A DNA stretch of 64,000 nucleotides from Notoacmeibacter sp. (lineage in GTDB: Bacteria > Pseudomonadota > Alphaproteobacteria > Rhizobiales > Rhizobiaceae): the NCBI GenBank assembly GCA_019912385.1, contig JAIOIW010000069.1, forward strand, positions 1 through 64,000, written 5' to 3'. Of this stretch, positions 62,917-64,000 are shown in pieces. The position numbers and the translations under genes were made by a program. The notes beneath the pieces are model-generated. The model was not told the DNA's origin. It saw nothing but the letters and a program-made list of their open reading frames with translations, and did no database searches. Within the stretch, counting starts at the first letter, position 1; every line of letters begins with the position of its first letter.

Positions 62917-63720
62917 TCAATACCGCATTTGCGCCATTGCCGCGGAAAGTTCGTCCAGCAGGGACCCACTGCCGGCAAGCAATCCGCCGTGGCGGGGATT
63001 GCGCAGCGCAATCGGTGGCGTCCGGCCGGTTTCGTCGAGCAATTTCCCGCCGGCCTCGCGCAGGATCACTTCGGCAGCCGCGATGTCCCAGTCATGGCTA
63101 TTCGGTTTGACGAACGTGGCATCGAGACGGCCGTCGGCGACCATTGCCAGGCGGTAGGCGAGCGAGGGCACGTGCGGCGCGGGCGTCACCCTCTCGTACA
63201 GTTGCGGGGGAAGCTGCGACAACATCGGCCGCGGCCCGCCGACCGTCACTTCGAGGCCGGCTCGCGCGACATTGATCCGTGCGCCGTTCAATTGTGCGCC
63301 AGCGCCGAGGCTGCCGGTGAACACCTCGCTTCGAGCCGGAGCGTCCAGCACGCCGACCATGGGAATGCCGGCTTCGACCACGGCAACCGAGATGCACCAG
63401 CAGTCGCCGCCAGCGATGAAGGCGCGGGTGCCGTCGATCGGGTCGACGACGAAGGTGCGGCGGGCCTTCAGGCGGAAGTCGGAATCGGTCGTCTCTTCGG
63501 ACAGCCATCCGTAGTCGGGACGCGCCGCGAGCAGGGCGCCGCGCAGGAAATCGTCGACCGCGATATCGGCCTCGGTGACCGGTGACTGCCCGGCCTTCAT
63601 CCAGACCTCGGGCTTCTGGCGGAAGAAGCGCATCGCCACCGCTCCCGCTTCGCGCGCGATTGCGGTCACGAGCTCCAGATCGGCGGCAAGGTCTGCGTGG
63701 TCTGGATCAGTCACCGGCAA
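62917..63720 (-). CDS. cysQ: Inositol monophosphatase family protein, CysQ-like 3'(2'),5'-bisphosphate nucleotidase
   Basis: 267 residues with the magnesium site D-P-I-D-G-T at 93-98, an upstream S-E-E at 74-76, and the C-terminal W-D-I-A-A-A-E. It probably hydrolyses 3'-phosphoadenosine 5'-phosphate from sulfate assimilation, though inositol monophosphatase activity is possible. It overlaps the pmbA-like gene by 14 bases. Confidence 0.87.
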   Translation of the reverse strand: MPVTDPDHADLAADLELVTAIAREAGAVAMRFFRQKPEVWMKAGQSPVTEADIAVDDFLRGALLAARPDYGWLSEETTDSDFRLKARRTFVVDPIDGTRAFIAGGDCWCISVAVVEAGIPMVGVLDAPARSEVFTGSLGAGAQLNGARINVARAGLEVTVGGPRPMLSQLPPQLYERVTPAPHVPSLAYRLAMVADGRLDATFVKPNSHDWDIAAAEVILREAGGKLLDETGRTPPIALRNPRHGGLLAGSGSLLDELSAAMAQMRY

Positions 63721-64000
63721 GCGTCATGCCTTCCACGAGCAGGGTAGGCGCCGCCGAACCATAGTCGCGGTCAAGGTCATCGGCAGCCGTCATGTTCATG
63801 AACATGTCTTTCAGGTTCGCCGCGATCGTGACTTCGGATACCGGCCAGGCGATCTCGCCGTTCTCGATCCAGAACCCGGAGGCTCCGCGCGAAAAATCGC
63901 CGGTGACCATGTTCACGCCCTGGCCGATCATTTCGGTCACGTAAAACCCGGATTTCACGCCGGAAATCATGTCCTGCGGCGAAACGGCTCCGGGCTCGAT
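63707..64000 (-). CDS. PmbA/TldD-family metalloprotease-like protein (C-terminal part, runs off the window)
   Basis: The last 97 residues of a gene that starts beyond base 64000, as the frame is open to the edge. The segment with G-V-x-x-G-F-Y-V-T-E, G-D-F-S-R-G-A-S-G-F-W-I-E-N-G and L-V-E-G-M-T-L-A-G is the end of the PmbA/TldD family, whose members process peptides such as microcins and act with a partner subunit. It overlaps cysQ by 14 bases. Confidence 0.85.
   Translation of the reverse strand: MEPGAVSPQDMISGVKSGFYVTEMIGQGVNMVTGDFSRGASGFWIENGEIAWPVSEVTIAANLKDMFMNMTAADDLDRDYGSAAPTLLVEGMTLAGD

Noticed and set aside
1-64000. CRISPR arrays, tRNA or rRNA genes, phage or secretion islands, toxin-antitoxin or defence systems
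   Set aside because: None was recognised on either strand; the non-flagellar part is ordinary core genome.

Overview
The window is GC-rich chromosomal DNA, densely packed with genes, from an alphaproteobacterium. Gene content and order point to Hyphomicrobiales (Rhizobiales). The signs are rpoN next to the lptABC genes, mutS-maeB-glnD-murJ, a fliP-fliL-flgH-motE-flgI-flgA-flgG-fliE-flgC-flgB-fliI-flgF flagellar block diverging from motA-fliM-fliN-fliG-flhB, and mutL-lpxK-waaA-DUF374-DUF4170-cysQ-pmbA. I cannot name genus or species from sequence alone. No rRNA, tRNA, CRISPR array, insertion sequence or prophage was seen.

Region 1 (1-2210) is catabolic: the edge of a Rieske dioxygenase gene diverges from a two-gene FAH hydrolase/hydratase operon, with a palindromic operator candidate between them. 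Region 2 (2288-9944) holds a TRIC-type channel, adenosine kinase, a CysZ-like membrane protein, endonuclease III, a DUF2244 protein, an AraC-AGT alkyl-DNA repair fusion, ribokinase facing nucleoside hydrolase, and an Hsp20-DUF1150 pair. Region 3 (10055-15115, minus) is the ptsN, hpf, rpoN, lptB, lptA, lptC block. Region 4 (15381-25008, plus) holds sppA, ihfB, lapA, an ornithine cyclodeaminase homologue, two RNA methyltransferases, lspA, an AcuI-like reductase, a hybrid histidine kinase and olsB. Region 5 (25015-38940) holds mutS diverging from maeB, a repeat-filled 515 bp gap, glnD, murJ, an acyltransferase, a secreted SH3b/I36-like protein, trpS and a universal stress protein. An nfu gene follows at 39063.

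Region 6 (39754-57109) is a flagellar regulon, bracketed by two compact flagellin paralogues that both read outward. The minus-strand block encodes rod, ring, export and ATPase parts. The plus-strand block encodes stator, switch and export-gate parts plus two small proteins I cannot identify. One of these appears to start at CTG. Region 7 (57295-64000) combines mutL with late lipid A/KDO genes and cysQ, and ends inside a pmbA/tldD-family gene.

Most of the window is conserved core genome and I see no clear new multi-gene system. The parts worth a second look are regulatory and structural. They are a Shine-Dalgarno-sequestering hairpin in the left flagellin leader, a consensus CtrA box plus two hairpins upstream of the right flagellin, a family of intergenic palindromic repeats including a 440 bp composite bounded by inverted repeats before glnD, a sigma-32-like promoter before hsp20, and three uncharacterised flagellar-cluster proteins.
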